Below are positions 43,152 to 51,769 of a stretch of DNA of 64,000 nt, in pieces (positions within the stretch are counted from its first letter, which is position 1; each line of letters opens with the position of its first letter). Below the pieces are notes generated by a model that saw nothing but the letters and a program-made list of their open reading frames with translations, was not told the DNA's origin and searched no databases. The stretch covers positions 434,001 through 498,000 of the forward strand of contig NZ_SHNO01000001.1 in the NCBI RefSeq assembly GCF_026262645.1, given 5' to 3'. This DNA is from Candidatus Marimicrobium litorale (GTDB lineage Bacteria; Pseudomonadota; Gammaproteobacteria; Pseudomonadales; Halieaceae). The translations under genes were made by a program, and so were the position numbers.

Positions 43152-43663
43152 GTGGTTCCCCAAGGGCGGTTAACAGTGCAAAACGTACCGGAGATATGAT
43201 GAGGGATTCTGCTCTGGGTCTGGTGCCTGAAACTTTGGACGCCTACATGGATTTAAACCGATGCATATGGGAAGCGGGCCCCCTGCGTCCTGCGGAGCTA
43301 GAAATTGCTCGTCTGCGCAACGCGCGCACCGTCAATTGCGTATTTTGTAAAAGCGTACGCTATGATCTCGCCCGCTTAGACGGACTCGATGAATCGCGGG
43401 TAGACATGATTGACGATGACTATGCGGGCAGTGATCTTAGCGAGCGCGAAAAACTTATCCTTGCGTACACGGACCAGTATCTATTCAACCCTGCCGCTAT
43501 CGACGAGGCTTTAAAATCCTCACTGCTTGAGTTATTTTCGCCCGCTGAGCTTGTTCATTTGTCTTTGGCCGTTGCGCACTTCAATGGGTTTTCCCGCTGC
43601 GCGGTAGCGCTCGGCGGCATGCCTGATAAATTGCCGATTATGGAAATATCTCTACCTGACTAG
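43148..43663 (+). CDS. AhpD/CMD-like protein with CxxC (second of pair)
   Basis: 171 residues from ATG 43148, inside the ATGA overlap; preceding codons in the same frame would only add the repeat-encoded Gly-Glu tract. Core pattern LRPAELEIARLRNARTVNCVFCKSVRYDLARLDGL carries a C-V-F-C pair and a downstream Lys-Ser-x-Arg as in AhpD-type alkylhydroperoxidase domains; ELVHLSLAVAHFNGFSRCAVALG is the closing helix with the expected His. It may be a thiol peroxidase-like or lyase-like enzyme. It probably forms a heteromer with the upstream protein. Confidence 0.8.
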   Translation: MSGSPRAVNSAKRTGDMMRDSALGLVPETLDAYMDLNRCIWEAGPLRPAELEIARLRNARTVNCVFCKSVRYDLARLDGLDESRVDMIDDDYAGSDLSEREKLILAYTDQYLFNPAAIDEALKSSLLELFSPAELVHLSLAVAHFNGFSRCAVALGGMPDKLPIMEISLPD

Positions 43664-43689
43664 GGCGACTGCGCGATGTCTCTGGTAAG

Positions 43690-43995
43690 GTGTTTGCAAC
43701 CGCAATAGATAGCTTGGCGTGTGCTGCGCTCCTCTCGCTGAATGAAAGAGATGAAGGCGGTGTGTTGATGAGACTCCCGCATGACGCATGCATCAGCGTA
43801 CTGTTATGTCGCCATCACGTCGCACATCTAGCGGTGCAGATGCCGGGCTTACGGCGCCAAATCGAACTTTCAGCGATACGCGAGGCTAGCACGCGCGTCT
43901 TTATCGAGGCACTGCGACCGCCAGCCTGTGCCGACAGTGGCACCCGGCTTAGCCTGGCGACGTTGCCTAAGGTGATTATTCTCAAGTTGGTTTAA
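43690..43995 (+). CDS. Doubtful hypothetical protein
   Basis: 101-residue frame beginning at GTG 43690, 26 bases after the CMD-like gene. A GGTAAG stretch just upstream is a poor ribosome site. Sequence is Ala/Leu/Arg-rich with no recognised family, signal or repeat. It could be a real small gene of the same transcript or an open frame by chance. Confidence 0.25.
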   Translation: MFATAIDSLACAALLSLNERDEGGVLMRLPHDACISVLLCRHHVAHLAVQMPGLRRQIELSAIREASTRVFIEALRPPACADSGTRLSLATLPKVIILKLV

Positions 43996-44106
43996 ACCCC
44001 TGCATTGCTGGGTCGATCGATATCGATGAAAACCACAGCAGCGGCCTGGATCACAGGCGCAATAAAGTGCCTCTTGTATCGAAGCAGGGGTTCATGGCGT
44101 TAAGCG

Positions 44107-44361
44107 TTAGGCCTGATTACGTTTCTTTATGGCTTGTATTTGCTGCAGTTCCTTTTTGTAAACGTCCACGACCCTATCCTGGTCCGCATCGGCAAGATAG
44201 CCGTCGTTGCCGGCAAGGGCGTAGGTGATGTAGACAGTAGAGGCGCACATCATGGCATGTGAGACGAGCTTTGGTTTGATGCCATCGTCTTTCAGGGTGT
44301 TGGCACATTCAATGAACTTATCAAGACATTCCTGTATCACTTCATTTTCGGTTTTGGTCAT
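44107..44361 (-). CDS. DUF3144-like small helical protein
   Basis: 84 residues, all-helical, with KFIECANTLKDDGIKPKLVSHAMMCASTVYITYALAGN, which resembles DUF3144; the hydrophobic stretch in the middle is amphipathic and not a clear membrane span. No function known. It is convergent with the CMD-like genes and followed, upstream of its start, by the repeat region. Confidence 0.6.
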   Translation of the reverse strand: MTKTENEVIQECLDKFIECANTLKDDGIKPKLVSHAMMCASTVYITYALAGNDGYLADADQDRVVDVYKKELQQIQAIKKRNQA

Positions 44362-44492
44362 CGCGGGTATCTATCTCATCATCAGTAGGATCAGGGACAA
44401 ATGCTAACACTGTTACTGGCGTGAATTCGAGTCTTTGCTGGCTAAAAACCGCTCTTCGCGGTTGTAAAGATTGGGCCTCGCATGAAGCTTAT

Positions 44493-44588
44493 TTTCTGCC
44501 GTTCTGCCGTTCTGCCGTTCTGCCGTTCTGCCGTTCTGCCGTTCTGCCGTTCTGCCGTTCTGCCGTTCTGCCGTTCTGCCGTTCTGCG
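44493..44588. repeat. Tandem repeat, ten perfect copies of GTTCTGCC plus flanking partial units
   Basis: 44501-44580 is ten exact 8-bp copies of GTTCTGCC; the eight bases on each side differ by one base (TTTCTGCC at 44493-44500 and GTTCTGCG at 44581-44588). It lies in the 519-base gap between the DUF3144-like gene and the carotenoid oxygenase. Frames across it (for example repeating T-A-E-R-Q-N-G-R) have no gene features. A unit of eight bases would change frame in a coding region, so this is best read as non-coding and hypervariable. The remainder of the gap shows no gene. Confidence 0.95.
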
Positions 44589-44880
44589 GAATCGTTCGGA
44601 GTTGAAATCCGCTGGCACTATGAGCGTAGGTCAAATGCGGCTAATCGGTAGAGCAGACTAATGCGGTCGGGCGGATTTAATGCGATAAAAACACGACGTT
44701 TCAACATGCGGCATTGACAGTGCTGTCGTCTCTGCGGCTGAAAAGCCGCTGGATCGATGCCATTGCCATTGCATTGGACCGTGGTGCTGCGGCGACATAA
44801 TCGGGCGGTTAGCGTTGCACGCCTGCTCAGAGTGCGTACCATAGCGGCTCCGCTGAGAGTGGGCTGTTGGAGGCCGCATC

Positions 44881-46500
44881 ATGTCAAATTTCCTGTTATT
44901 CATCGGCATACTTTTTTTGGGGATGCCTTTGGCACTGTTTTTGGCTGTGCGGTTGATGCCGCGGACCACTTTGGGTCTTGCGGACAGGCTGGCCTATAAA
45001 TCTCTGAATGTTGAACAGTACAATCGGTCCAGTGCCTATAACAAACCAGGATTCAAGCCCGTGCACACCCAGTGCACCGATGTAGAGCTCGTGCCAACGT
45101 CGACTATTCCTGAGGACATTGACGGTGTTTTTCTGCGTAATGGCACGAATTTGCAGTTCCCGGAAACCCGTGGGCGATACCATATGTTTAACGGGGCGGG
45201 TATGTTGCACCAGGTTCAGGTGCGCAACGGCAAGGCCAGCTATACCAATGTTTATGTCAAAACCCCGCGTTACTGTGTGGAAGAATCCGCTGGGGAGGAT
45301 GTTTACCTTCACTTCGGCGATATAGCGGGCGGAGGAAAGGCCGGTTTCCTGCGAATGATGATCGCGGCATTAAAGCAGCGTTTCGGTGTTATTCCAAAGC
45401 TGGACGTATTGGAAAGCGGAAACAACACGACAGCGATACAATTCCACCACAACAAGCTCTACTGTCTCCAGGAAACGGGTTATCCCTTTGCTTTGGAGGC
45501 TGAGGTAGAGCAGGGCCGCCTGCGCCTCACCGGTGCTGGAGATTTCGATACGTTCAATAGCAAGCTGGATGCGCCGTTTACGGCCCACCCAAAAATCGAT
45601 CCGATGACAGGTGACTGGTTTGCTTTCAGTACAGAGTTTCGCAGCGGGAATATTTACCATTCAGTTTTGCAAAAAGGCAAGCTGGCACACCATAGTATTA
45701 TTGACGTGCAAAAACCGGCGCCTGCCTTCGTTCACGATTATTTTCTCACTGAGAATTATCTGGTATTCCCCGACTTGTCGCTTCGCTTTAATCCTAAAGA
45801 GATGTTCGGACCGCAGCAGAGCCCGATGGTATTTGATCCTGCCTACAAGATGCGCTGGGGCGTGATTCGCCGTGATCACGCAGCGGGTGATCCCGTGCGA
45901 TGGTTTACCACGCAACAAGCGGGACACCTTTGGCATGTAGTAAATGGATGGGAGGAGAGCCGCGACGATGGTGGTACCGATATCGTGCTGTTCGCGCCTG
46001 TTTTCAGGGCCTATCCCTCTAACATTCCCATCCACAATCCGGAGGAACCGCATGCCACGTTCAACAAGTGGCGTTTGAACCTGGAATCAGGAGAAGTCAC
46101 CGAAGACAGAGAGCTGCTGCATCATTTCTACGAGCGCCCTAGTTTTAATACCGCCTACCTTGGGCGTCCGGCACGCTATGCTTACCTGCTCGATGAGGAA
46201 AAGGAGGGGATGATGGCGAAAGGAGTGCTTAAATACGATGTGATAGCGGAGGCTGAGGTCGCATACTTTGATTACGGCGAGTATTACGGCGGCGAAGCGT
46301 TGTTTGTGCCTCGAAAAAATAGCTCGTCGGAGGATGATGGCTATCTGTTGGAGCTCATTATGGCAGACGACAAGGCTGCACTTCTGATTCTGGATGCTGC
46401 GACTATGACGGAGGTGACCCGGCTGCCGCTTCCGCAGCGCGTGCCCTTCGGCGTACATTCGTGCTGGCTTAACGCGGAGCAGATCGCCACTCTGGCTTAG
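44881..46500 (+). CDS. Carotenoid oxygenase (RPE65/CCD family), membrane-anchored
   Basis: 539 residues. One N-terminal helix (FLLFIGILFLGMPLALFLAV, 3-22) is unusual for bacterial members. The four iron-binding His are in TAHPKIDPMTGDW, FVHDYFLTENYLVFPD, LWHVVNGWEE and, near the C-terminus, GVHSCWL. GVFLRNGTNLQF is the N-terminal family signature. It cleaves a double bond of a carotenoid, apocarotenoid or stilbene-type compound with O2. It starts shortly after the tandem repeat and has no close partner gene. Confidence 0.92.
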   Translation: MSNFLLFIGILFLGMPLALFLAVRLMPRTTLGLADRLAYKSLNVEQYNRSSAYNKPGFKPVHTQCTDVELVPTSTIPEDIDGVFLRNGTNLQFPETRGRYHMFNGAGMLHQVQVRNGKASYTNVYVKTPRYCVEESAGEDVYLHFGDIAGGGKAGFLRMMIAALKQRFGVIPKLDVLESGNNTTAIQFHHNKLYCLQETGYPFALEAEVEQGRLRLTGAGDFDTFNSKLDAPFTAHPKIDPMTGDWFAFSTEFRSGNIYHSVLQKGKLAHHSIIDVQKPAPAFVHDYFLTENYLVFPDLSLRFNPKEMFGPQQSPMVFDPAYKMRWGVIRRDHAAGDPVRWFTTQQAGHLWHVVNGWEESRDDGGTDIVLFAPVFRAYPSNIPIHNPEEPHATFNKWRLNLESGEVTEDRELLHHFYERPSFNTAYLGRPARYAYLLDEEKEGMMAKGVLKYDVIAEAEVAYFDYGEYYGGEALFVPRKNSSSEDDGYLLELIMADDKAALLILDAATMTEVTRLPLPQRVPFGVHSCWLNAEQIATLA

Positions 46501-46720
46501 CGTCTTGCCATATTCTTCTCATCATGAAAAGCCGCCTGCAAAGTCTCTTTTTTGTGTATCAGCGCCGGTGCGTCGACGAGACACGGCGTATTATTTTAAA
46601 AAAAGTTGATCCAAAGCCAACCTGCTTCGTAAATGTTACTAATGCTGTGCAATCAACTGGCAGCTGGGTGCGTTCATCCCGTTATGAGACGCCAACATTT
46701 TTATTCGTGAGGAGGTTGTG

Positions 46721-47251
46721 ATGAAGGTAGGTAGCTTAATAGTAGCAGTGTCAGCGGTTGTGTTTTCAGCGTCTCTGAGCGCGCAGGTAGCTCCCAAGAC
46801 GATGGCAAGTTGCCTGTCCACTGAGATCGTAGAGTTCGACGGTAACATCGTCGAAGCGGCCGTGGCGACCCCATCATTGTCGACACTGGTGACAGCAGTC
46901 GAAGTAGCGGGACTTGTGGACACGCTTGCGACAGCGGAAGGGATAACAGTCTATGCGCCCACCAACGCCGCCTTTGACGCCCTGCCCGGTGATCTGGTTG
47001 ATACCTTGCTCGGCAACACTGATCTTCTCTCCGCCGTACTGACATTTCATGTCTCGCCAATGATGGTAGACGCACGGCGTTTCGTCGACGGTTATCGCCG
47101 CTCAACATTGTTGGACGGTCAGTTCGTGTTTATCGACCGGACACAGGGGTATTCACGCGTCAACAATGCACGCGTGTCCTGCCAAGGCGTTCAGGCAAGT
47201 AATGGCTTGGTATGGATTATAGACAGTGTACTGATTCCTGCTGTGCAGTAA
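46721..47251 (+). CDS. Exported fasciclin-domain protein
   Basis: 176 residues from ATG 46721 with GGAGG five bases upstream; a GTG three bases earlier is less likely. Signal peptide (to about LSAQ near 22). Fasciclin core: IVEAAVATPSLSTLVTAVEVAGL, GITVYAPTNAAFDALPGD, LLSAVLTFHVSPM and a late SNGLVWIIDSVLIP. Adhesion or envelope role is typical; precise role unknown. A hairpin terminator follows at 47304. Confidence 0.9.
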   Translation: MKVGSLIVAVSAVVFSASLSAQVAPKTMASCLSTEIVEFDGNIVEAAVATPSLSTLVTAVEVAGLVDTLATAEGITVYAPTNAAFDALPGDLVDTLLGNTDLLSAVLTFHVSPMMVDARRFVDGYRRSTLLDGQFVFIDRTQGYSRVNNARVSCQGVQASNGLVWIIDSVLIPAVQ

Positions 47252-47303
47252 CGCATTCCATTCCGCAATGGTCTGGGTTGGAATTGTTGATTGATAGGAA
47301 AGA

Positions 47304-47332
47304 AAAAGGGCGCCTTAGGGCGTCCTTTTTTT
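47304..47332 (+). terminator. Rho-independent terminator
   Basis: Stem GGGCGCC / GGCGTCC (one G-T pair), four-base loop, A-run before and seven T after. It ends transcription of the fasciclin gene and may also serve the opposite strand. Confidence 0.88.
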
Positions 47333-47359
47333 GGTAAAACCGCGCGCCTCCTAGAGGGG

Positions 47360-47953
47360 TCACCGGTGCGGCAATGTGAGGGCGCGAAATACAGTCGGCG
47401 CGAGTGTTCGGGCGGTTTGCTCAAATGCGAGGCGATTGGGATGGCCATCCCCGATAACTTGCAAGGTACGTCTGTCGCTGCCGGTTATCCGGGGAAGCAT
47501 GTCGACGTAGGTAACCTTTTTTTGCGTAGCCCACCTCGCAACCTCCTCGTGCGCAGGGGTGTAAGGATAGCGGGAGTCCAGATGTTGTGCATAAGCAGGG
47601 TGTATGACTAGTATCAGAGGGACGTTCTCCTTACGGCAGAGAGCGGCGATTCTGGAAAATGCCAGGCGTGTTTCCATCCAACTGCGGCTCCCGAAGTCCA
47701 TAGTGAGCTTGGCTTTTGGATCAACAATGCCCGAGTTGTAAATCGGTTCTCCATCGAAAAGATAGCGATTAAGTAGCGCCAGAGTTTCAGCCAGTAGCCA
47801 CGACGCGGCGATATCCTCCGGTTCTTCCGGTGGAGGGCTGTTTGATACTTCCGCTAACCTGGTGGGTATTACCACTTTCAAGGTGTCTTCGGGTGAGAGC
47901 CTGAATTTCGCAATCGCAACCGATGAATTCGGTCGATGACCCAGTGTTACCAA
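47360..47953 (-). CDS. SGNH-hydrolase-like C-terminal fragment (likely truncated gene)
   Basis: Up to 197 residues from TTG 47953, inside the last codons of the M13 peptidase gene. The end resembles the C-terminal half of SGNH/GDSL hydrolases: VPLILVIHPAYAQHLDSRYPY, VTYVDMLPRIT and block V DGHPNRLAFEQTA with its Asp-x-x-His. The first block (G-D-S) and N-terminal half are absent. Either the gene was truncated next to the peptidase, or the ORF is a small stand-alone domain. Family assignment is moderate and a coupled start by overlap with the peptidase stop is possible. Confidence 0.55.
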   Translation of the reverse strand: MVTLGHRPNSSVAIAKFRLSPEDTLKVVIPTRLAEVSNSPPPEEPEDIAASWLLAETLALLNRYLFDGEPIYNSGIVDPKAKLTMDFGSRSWMETRLAFSRIAALCRKENVPLILVIHPAYAQHLDSRYPYTPAHEEVARWATQKKVTYVDMLPRITGSDRRTLQVIGDGHPNRLAFEQTARTLAPTVFRALTLPHR

Positions 47954-49995
47954 ATACGGACACGGTCTTCCGGGGGCAGGTACAGTGCGTTTCCCTCGTT
48001 CACGTCAAAGGCGTCATACCAGGCATCAATATTGCGCAGTGGAGCTTCACCTCGAACGCTTTCCGGAGAATGGGGGTCAGTTAAAAGCATATTGAGCAGG
48101 GCATCATCCCTGGTCTTGCCGCGCCAAACCTGTGCCCATGACATGAAGAATCGCTGGTCACCGGTGAACCCATCTATCACTGGCGCCTCCTCGCCGTTCA
48201 GTGACATGCGATAGGCAGTGTAGGCCATCTCAAGTCCACCCAGGTCGCCGATATTTTCTCCCATGGTGAGCTGGCCGTTCACGCAAACGGTTTCGTTGTC
48301 CGGAATGGGGCAGTAAGCCGAGTACAGTGCCCCCAGTTCGGCGGTGATGTCCTCGAAGTTTTCCGCGGTTTCATCGGTCCACCAGTTTCTAATCCTGCCC
48401 TGCTCGTCAAACTCGCGCCCCATGTCATCGAAACCGTGACCGATCTCGTGTCCGATCACCGCGCCAATGCCTCCGTAATTGACCGCTGCATCAGCGTTCA
48501 CGTCGAAAAAAGGCGGTTGCAGAATGGCGGCGGGAAATGTGATCTGGTTTTTCAACGGATCGTAGTAGGCATTGACGGTCGGCGGGCTCATAAACCATTC
48601 TTCCCGGTCGACCGGTTGATCCAGTCTCTGAATCCGACGGTTCCATTCAAAGCGGTAGGCATTTTGCACGCTTTCAAACAGTTTTCCCGGCTCTATTTGT
48701 AGCGCAGTATAGTCGCGCCAGCGAGAGGGGTAGCCAATACGGGGTTCAAAAGTGGAAAGCTTCTTCAATGCCTCAGCACGGGTTGACTCGTCCATCCACT
48801 CGAGCTCTGATAACCGGCGTTCCATGGCGGCGAGCAGGTTGCTGACCAGCGCATCCATTTTGGCCTTGTGCTCAGGCGGAAAGTGCTTGGCGACGTAAGC
48901 CTGCCCCAGGCCTTCCCCAAGGTGATGGTCTACCAGCGAGACGCCCCGCTTCCAGCGCTCCTGTTGTTCCTCCACGCCACGCAGGGTGCGACTGTAGAAG
49001 TCAAAGCGTGCATTGTCGAAATCCTGAGGTAGCAGGTGCGCAGTCTCACTGGCGCGATGATAGGCCATGTAGCTCTTCCAGGTTGACAGGGGCTCGGAGG
49101 CGAGTAGAGCGGTGCCTCCGCTAATGGCGGTGGTTTCCCCGACTACGAAATGGTCTGCCTCGCCGAGGCCTGAGCCCGCAAGTATTGTGTTCCAGTCTAC
49201 GTCCGGTGCCAGTGTTTTTAGATCTTCACGGTTCATCGGGTTGTAGGTGGCCTGAACGTTGCGGCGTTCCGCGGGTGTCCAGTGCAGCTGGGCGAGAGCC
49301 GTCTCAAGTGCAAATACTTTTTCCGCGTTAATGGCGGGTTCCGGGTTGTCCAGTAATGACAAGATCGTCGCTATATACTGCAGATAAGCATTGCGATAGT
49401 TATCGTACTCGGGGCCCTCGTTAATATAGTAGTCACGGCCCATGCCCAGCCCCGCCTGGCTGATAAATACAATGTAGCGGCTGGTATCTGCGGGGTCGGG
49501 TCGGATGCCAAAGCCAATAGGACTCGCCATGCTGATGTCGCCAACCAGGACCATGAGGTCGTCAAAGTCCTGCGCTGCCGCAATACGTTCGAGGTCCGGT
49601 TGCAATGGGCTGAGCCCTCTGTTTTCTATTGTCGATACAGCCATCCATGTGGCGAATAGTTCGGCCACCTTTCGCTGTGTTGGGTCGTCGGCCCCAGTGT
49701 TTGCCAGTTCATTCAATAGAGCGTGAACGTCTCGTTCAGATTGGTCTCGCAACAGGTAAAACGAGCCATAGCGGGATTTGTCTTCGGGTATCTCGGTGTT
49801 GTTCAGCCATGTGCCGTTAACATAGCGGTAGAACGCATCTCCAGGGCTTTCCCGTGTATCCATCTGCGCCATGTCTATACCGAAGTCGCCTAAAACTGGA
49901 CTAATAGGCGATTTTTCCGACGTTTGGGAGCAGGCGGACAGAGCCACCGCTAACAGAAGGGTAATGGATGCAACGCGTGAGCTGGGATGGGGCAC
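47947..49995 (-). CDS. M13-family zinc metallopeptidase, lipoprotein (PepO-like)
   Basis: 682 residues from GTG 49995 (GGAG nine bases upstream). Lipobox LLLAVALSAC near 12-21. Neprilysin-type catalytic core: NAYYDP substrate motif, HEIGH at 516-520, third ligand Glu580 in GENIGDLGG, and the C-terminal PxxxRxx motif region (LYLPPEDRVRIW). Periplasm-facing endopeptidase for short peptides. Stop TAA overlaps the start of the SGNH-like fragment. Confidence 0.93.
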   Translation of the reverse strand: MPHPSSRVASITLLLAVALSACSQTSEKSPISPVLGDFGIDMAQMDTRESPGDAFYRYVNGTWLNNTEIPEDKSRYGSFYLLRDQSERDVHALLNELANTGADDPTQRKVAELFATWMAVSTIENRGLSPLQPDLERIAAAQDFDDLMVLVGDISMASPIGFGIRPDPADTSRYIVFISQAGLGMGRDYYINEGPEYDNYRNAYLQYIATILSLLDNPEPAINAEKVFALETALAQLHWTPAERRNVQATYNPMNREDLKTLAPDVDWNTILAGSGLGEADHFVVGETTAISGGTALLASEPLSTWKSYMAYHRASETAHLLPQDFDNARFDFYSRTLRGVEEQQERWKRGVSLVDHHLGEGLGQAYVAKHFPPEHKAKMDALVSNLLAAMERRLSELEWMDESTRAEALKKLSTFEPRIGYPSRWRDYTALQIEPGKLFESVQNAYRFEWNRRIQRLDQPVDREEWFMSPPTVNAYYDPLKNQITFPAAILQPPFFDVNADAAVNYGGIGAVIGHEIGHGFDDMGREFDEQGRIRNWWTDETAENFEDITAELGALYSAYCPIPDNETVCVNGQLTMGENIGDLGGLEMAYTAYRMSLNGEEAPVIDGFTGDQRFFMSWAQVWRGKTRDDALLNMLLTDPHSPESVRGEAPLRNIDAWYDAFDVNEGNALYLPPEDRVRIW

Positions 49996-50492
49996 TTTTG
50001 TGGTCTCCGTGGCCTCATGGGCGATGGCTGTGTCATGTCGTGCGCAGAGTATAGCCGCTCGTGCACCGCAGACGAAGTGGCTGTGAGCCGACTGCCGAGG
50101 CGCTGAGAATACGCGATGCAGCGCTCTAGCGGCGAGGAAATAGAAACCAATGCCGTGTGGCAGCGCTGCGCGACCAAGTCGCTGGTAGCCAGTGGGTTAA
50201 ACACGTACAACGGTATCTTACAGACCTTTGACCCGGCCGGTATGATGGCGGTCGTTACGATCAGGTTTTAGACTATCGAATTTCTACTGTCGACCCATGC
50301 GCGGGCTTGGTAAGAGCGGCCCGAGGCCTCCCAGGGGAACTGCCGCATGTGTCTGTTCGAAAGGAAGCTCATATTGCTCGGTAGTGGTACTCTGACGGTC
50401 ACTTCCCCGCATATGTGACAACGCGGGCTTCATTCGATATGCGGGTGTGAGGATATACCTGCTGGTCGATTTCACTATGGAGCGAGGTGAGC
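49996..50492. other. Intergenic region without recognised gene
   Basis: 497 bases between the divergent M13 peptidase and SMP-30 genes; should hold both promoters. Several short frames exist but none has a family or ribosome site. No RNA structure was seen. Confidence 0.5.
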
Positions 50493-51362
50493 ATGGCCGA
50501 TACAGATGTACTGACGGATGGACTCTTTTTCGGTGAGGGTCCGCGCTGGCGAGACGGACGGCTTTGGTTCAGTGATTTCTACGACCACGCGGTCAAATCG
50601 GTTGATCTGTCCGGGAGCATTCGGACAGAGCTAAAGCTGGAGGATCAGCCCTCTGGCCTCGGTTGGCTGCCCGACGGACGGCTGCTGGTGGTGTCTATGC
50701 GCGCCCGTTCAGTGCTTCGCTTGGAGAAAAATGGATTGGCCGTGCACGCAGATATCCGTCATCTGACGGCGCATCTTTGCAATGATATGGTTGTAGATCG
50801 AGAGGGTTTTGCCTGGGTCGGTAATTTCGGTTTTGATCTTGATGCAGAGATTGAGGATCGGGGTGGCGAGGTATTCAAAACGCACCCAACCGCCAATCTC
50901 GTGCGCGTCGATCCGGATGGAGCCGTGTGCGTTGCCGCTCCCGATCTACATTTCCCGAACGGCACGGTGATTACAGCGGACGGAGCCACATTAATCGTTG
51001 CAGAAACTCTGGCGGGTCGGCTGACGGCGTTTACGATTAACGCCGACAAATCTCTGTCGGATCGACGTACATGGGCAGAGATCGAGCGCGCTGCACCGGA
51101 TGGTATTTGCCTGAACAGCCAGAACGAGATCTGGGTCGCCAATGCGGCGGCTCCCGAAATTCTTCGAGTGGCGCAGGGTGGTGAAATACGGCAACGCGTC
51201 ACAACGCATCAGCCTTGTTATGCGTGCATGCTCGGCGGTATTGATGGCAAAACTCTCTTCGCGCTTACGGCAGCCTCCTCAGATCACAGGCTGGCATCCG
51301 CTGGTCGCACTGGCAGGGTAGAAACGTTAAGGGTAAGTACGCCTGCAGCAGGTTGGCCATGA
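50493..51362 (+). CDS. SMP-30/gluconolactonase-like beta-propeller protein
   Basis: 289 residues from ATG 50493 (GAGG five bases upstream). Propeller with FGEGPRWRDGRLWFSDFY (first metal Glu), GLGWLPDGRLLVVSM, FAWVGNFGFD, PNGTVITADGATLIVAETLAGRL and APDGICLNSQNEIWVANA with the conserved Asp. The family contains lactonases and related hydrolases that bind Ca or Zn; no signal peptide is visible, so it is cytoplasmic. Flanked by noncoding DNA on both sides. Confidence 0.87.
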   Translation: MADTDVLTDGLFFGEGPRWRDGRLWFSDFYDHAVKSVDLSGSIRTELKLEDQPSGLGWLPDGRLLVVSMRARSVLRLEKNGLAVHADIRHLTAHLCNDMVVDREGFAWVGNFGFDLDAEIEDRGGEVFKTHPTANLVRVDPDGAVCVAAPDLHFPNGTVITADGATLIVAETLAGRLTAFTINADKSLSDRRTWAEIERAAPDGICLNSQNEIWVANAAAPEILRVAQGGEIRQRVTTHQPCYACMLGGIDGKTLFALTAASSDHRLASAGRTGRVETLRVSTPAAGWP

Positions 51363-51682
51363 GGTAAAGAGCATGCCGCTTACGACGCAGACGTCATGGG
51401 GGGTGGTCCGCAGAGAGCAGGGGTGACTGCTTTCGAATTTTCCTGACGGTTTTGTGGGCTAGTAGAGGCTGGCTGCAGATATGACAAGCGTCGCTAACGG
51501 GAGTGCAGGGATCTTTGTGTGGAGAGCCTGTGTCACGGTGAACCGCGCTGGATCAGTGACAAAAATCCAACTGAAGATCGCTGAAGGTGTGTAAAGAAAA
51601 CGGTAAACCTTCGACGAATTCCTATTGAATGCAGTTTTTCTTTTGAGCCGGGTGGGAAGTGCCCGGAAGCAGTTAGTGTGAC
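51363..51682. other. Intergenic region without recognised gene
   Basis: 320 bases between the SMP-30 gene and the small membrane protein on the minus strand. The minus-strand frame at 51459-51737 overlaps the small gene in another frame and has no support of its own. Confidence 0.5.
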
Positions 51683-51769
51683 TTAGGCCAGGTTGACGTA
51701 CGCTGCGGAGGCAACCAACAGGGGTATGAGAAGGCACATAATATAGATAAGTTCATTTTTCGCATTCAT
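51683..51769 (-). CDS. Small single-span membrane protein, MNAKNEL family (copy 2)
   Basis: 28 residues from ATG at 51769-51767, ending TAA at 51685-51683. Begins MNAKNELIYIMCLLIP and ends AAYVNLA. A good ribosome site GGAG lies six bases before the start (51779-51776). Alignment to copy 1 (36996-37085) is gap-free over the length, with identical MNAKNEL, Y9, C12, L13, I15, P16, and N-L-A end and conservative swaps elsewhere; the DNA differs at many third positions. One membrane helix, N-terminus probably cytoplasmic. Not a known named family to me. Confidence 0.85.
   Translation of the reverse strand: MNAKNELIYIMCLLIPLLVASAAYVNLA

Noticed and set aside
41969-44112. Three GTTAGGC words (41969, 42556, 44106) around small genes of unknown function, as in integron attC sites.
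   Set aside because: No matching GCCTAAC-type partner or attC stem was found near any of them, no integron integrase is present, and a 7-mer is expected several times in 64 kb.
44413-44651. Frames on both strands across the 8-bp repeat (repeated T-A-E-R-Q-N-G-R or C-R-S-A-V-L-P-F).
   Set aside because: Frame kept open only by the repeat; no start, ribosome site or family.
51459-51737. 92-codon minus-strand frame covering most of microprotein copy 2.
   Set aside because: Different frame; the conserved microprotein with its ribosome site explains the region better.
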